This document shows, piece after piece, positions 6,831 to 7,631 of a stretch of 7,631 nt of DNA. Where the stretch lies: positions 1-7,631 of the forward strand of contig JAIRYL010000146.1 of assembly GCA_031267775.1 (NCBI GenBank), read 5' to 3'. Made by a program: the position numbers and the translations under genes. The notes below the pieces were generated by a model. That model worked only from the letters and a program-made list of their open reading frames with translations. It did no database searches and was not told where the DNA came from. This DNA is from Tannerellaceae bacterium (GTDB lineage: Bacteria; Bacteroidota; Bacteroidia; Bacteroidales; Tannerellaceae). Numbering within the stretch: position 1 is the stretch's first letter; every line of letters begins with the position of its first letter.

Positions 6831-7066
6831 ATGCCTGTCTATTTGCAAATCCTATCGGAAACGTGGCGAAAAAAAATCCGGAATGGGAATATCACCTTTG
6901 GGGTAGAGAAGAGATAGAGCGATTGGTTGAAAGTTGTTTTCCGGATTTTCCGGATACGTATAAAAATTTCCAACACAAAGTGCAACAGTGGGATTCTGCC
7001 AGATATATGATTTTATATAAATATGGAGGGCTGTATATTGATTTGGATACAGAATGCTTACGTGAT
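6831..7066 (+). pseudogene. Glycosyltransferase fragment with DXD motif (Gly_transf_sug type)
   Basis: Two reading frames join to give a recognisable N-terminal third of a glycosyltransferase. Frame one (6831-6875) reads MPVYLQILSETWRKK; frame two, after an A8 run at 6869-6876, reads NPEWEYHLWGREEIERL. A single extra A would fuse them. Downstream come QQWDSARYMILYKYGGLY and IDLDTECL, where Asp-Leu-Asp is the DXD nucleotide-sugar and metal site of the PF04488 (OCH1/TcdA-TcdB-type) family. The usual further 150 or more residues are missing because palindromic repeat copy B begins at about 7061-7065, giving an accidental stop at 7073. It is divergent from the precursor peptide, and such enzymes are known companions of GG-type precursors in Bacteroidales. 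Both the frameshift and the truncation make it non-functional as read. Confidence 0.72.
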
Positions 7067-7185
7067 GAAAAATAAACAGGATATACCCGTTTTCGTTCCC
7101 GAACGCCGCAGGCGTTCCATGTTGATAACCCCCGGTGAAGCGAAGCGACCGGGGGCAGGCGGAACACGCCGCGCCGCCCCAACCT
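7065..7185. repeat. Interspersed palindromic repeat, copy B
   Basis: This matches copy A (53-165) in order and orientation, starting near the shared TGAAAAtaaac. It has perfect stems: GAACGCC (7101-7107) with GGCGTTC (7111-7117) around GCA, and CCCCCGGT (7129-7136) with ACCGGGGG (7148-7155) around GAAGCGAAGCG. The first palindrome is weakened (ACAGG in place of ACGGG). It replaces the 3' end of the glycosyltransferase on its left. Confidence 0.8.
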
Positions 7186-7233
7186 GTAAGGTTGAACGCC
7201 TCGGAGTTCGGAGAGAGGGGAGAGCGTCTCGCT

Positions 7234-7263
7234 ACCCTCCAGTCGCTACGCTTCACTGAGGGT
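7234..7263. repeat. Hairpin at the right end of the repeat block
   Basis: ACCCTC (7234-7239) and GAGGGT (7258-7263) form a 6-bp perfect stem around an 18-nt loop. It lies at the right boundary of the repeat-like stretch 7186-7265, just where the reading frame of the minus-strand exported protein is lost. Copy A has no equivalent of this part. Confidence 0.5.
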
Positions 7264-7265
7264 TA

Positions 7266-7430
7266 CTAACATTTGTCCCCATTGGTATATTGAGAGGCGT
7301 AAAACCCGTTTGTACTTAACGGCGTAACAAAACCGAACTGAAACGCCGCATGTTTTTCTCCATCGGTTTGAGAAAATATCACTCCGCGAGTGATGATGTA
7401 AAGTGCAATTACTGCTACTAATCTTTTCAT
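7266..7430 (-). pseudogene. 5' fragment of an exported surface/beta-barrel protein (LA_2272-like)
   Basis: The frame of 54 residues begins MKRLVAVIALYIITRGVIFS, a signal peptide, followed by HAAFQFGFVTPLSTNG and ASQYTN. That pattern resembles the opening of the Bacteroidales LA_2272-type surface-repeat proteins, recalled from memory, where several hundred residues would normally follow. After YTN the similarity stops and a TAG occurs at once, at the edge of the repeat block, so this is a truncated gene. It lies 85 bp downstream of another outer-membrane-type gene on the same strand and may share its transcript. The family call is moderate; export and truncation are more certain. Confidence 0.55.
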
Positions 7431-7515
7431 TTTCTTTATCTTTCAATTAATTATTCGGATGCAAAACTGCACCTTTTGCCATATTATTCGGTGGTCCAAT
7501 CTTGCTTTTTTCACC

Positions 7516-7613
7516 TCAAAACGCTATCTTATAGTAAACATTCGGTATCGAAACCGCATACCGCAACATTTCCGGTTCGCCGGTGCGGTAATTGAATCCA
7601 TAGTCGTTGAACT
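7516..7613 (-). CDS. C-terminal end of an outer-membrane-type protein (partial)
   Basis: Only the last 31 codons are present: FNDYGFNYRTGEPEMLRYAV, then SIPNVYYKIAF and TGA. The alternating aromatic ending with a terminal Phe is the usual C-terminal signal of outer-membrane beta-barrels. The 5' part lies beyond the contig: the in-frame TAG that seems to precede it is made by adapter sequence at 7614 and should be ignored. The reading frame and lack of stops support a real gene; the exact family is not identifiable. Confidence 0.55.
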
Positions 7614-7631
7614 AGATCGGAAGAGCGTCGG
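7614..7631 (+). other. Illumina adapter read-through
   Basis: AGATCGGAAGAGCGTCG (7614-7630) is identical to the start of the reverse complement of the Illumina universal adapter; only the last base (G instead of T) differs. This is library sequence left at the contig end and should be trimmed. Confidence 0.95.

Noticed and set aside
6863..7075. GTG at 6863 as the true start of a 70-residue protein
   Set aside because: The family pattern continues upstream in the neighbouring frame, so the GTG is internal to a frameshifted gene.
6852..7256. Minus-strand open frame of 134 residues across the repeat and glycosyltransferase remnant
   Set aside because: It is antisense to a clear DXD glycosyltransferase sequence and runs through palindromic repeat DNA; its composition resembles no protein family.
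7023..7259. Plus-strand frame of 78 residues through repeat copy B as a gene
   Set aside because: It begins out of frame inside the glycosyltransferase and consists of repeat translation; no independent start context is seen.

Overview
The window looks like a metagenomic or draft contig from a gut-type member of the Bacteroidales (Bacteroides/Parabacteroides-like). Four things suggest this: a Bacteroidetes-style -33/-7 promoter (TTG ... TATCTTTG) ahead of the main operon, a GG-motif natural-product leader of the Bacteroidales type, a 6-bladed beta-propeller lipoprotein, and short-palindrome intergenic repeats. The genus is an inference. The last ~17 bases are Illumina adapter, so the right edge is a sequencing artefact and not biology.

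Layout. Positions 1-392 are non-coding and repeat-rich: palindromic repeat copy A, two heptamer arrays facing each other, and terminator-like hairpins. Positions 393-4786 (minus strand) hold a tight three-gene operon: two membrane-anchored SGNH/GDSL hydrolases, each with a long insert between catalytic blocks I and II, followed by an AlgI/PatA/DltB-type MBOAT acyltransferase. Together they look like an envelope O-acylation module, in which the MBOAT moves acyl groups across the inner membrane and the SGNH proteins load or remove them on a periplasmic glycan. The polymer is not identified. The lack of a polymer synthase and the SGNH architecture make peptidoglycan an attractive candidate.

Positions 4787-5301 are intergenic and unusually structured: a promoter, a hairpin, a set of GGCGATT motifs at 11-12 bp spacing, and a five-copy degenerate tandem repeat with an exact 22-bp period.

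Positions 5302-6634 (minus strand) hold a 6-bladed beta-propeller lipoprotein preceded by a short peptide with a GG leader. In the raw sequence the peptide gene is shifted out of frame just after the GG. The other frame continues as a six-cysteine core and stops in an ATGA overlap with the lipoprotein start, so this is very probably a translationally coupled RiPP precursor plus lipoprotein pair carrying a one-base defect or sequencing error.

Positions 6635-7631 are a damaged region. A plus-strand DXD glycosyltransferase remnant (frameshifted at an A8 run, 3' end lost) runs into palindromic repeat copy B. On the other side of the repeat, a minus-strand exported beta-barrel-like protein also loses its 3' end. 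Beyond it lies the last 31 codons of another outer-membrane-type protein, and then the adapter. The repeat-centred junction is either a real recombination scar or a misassembly.
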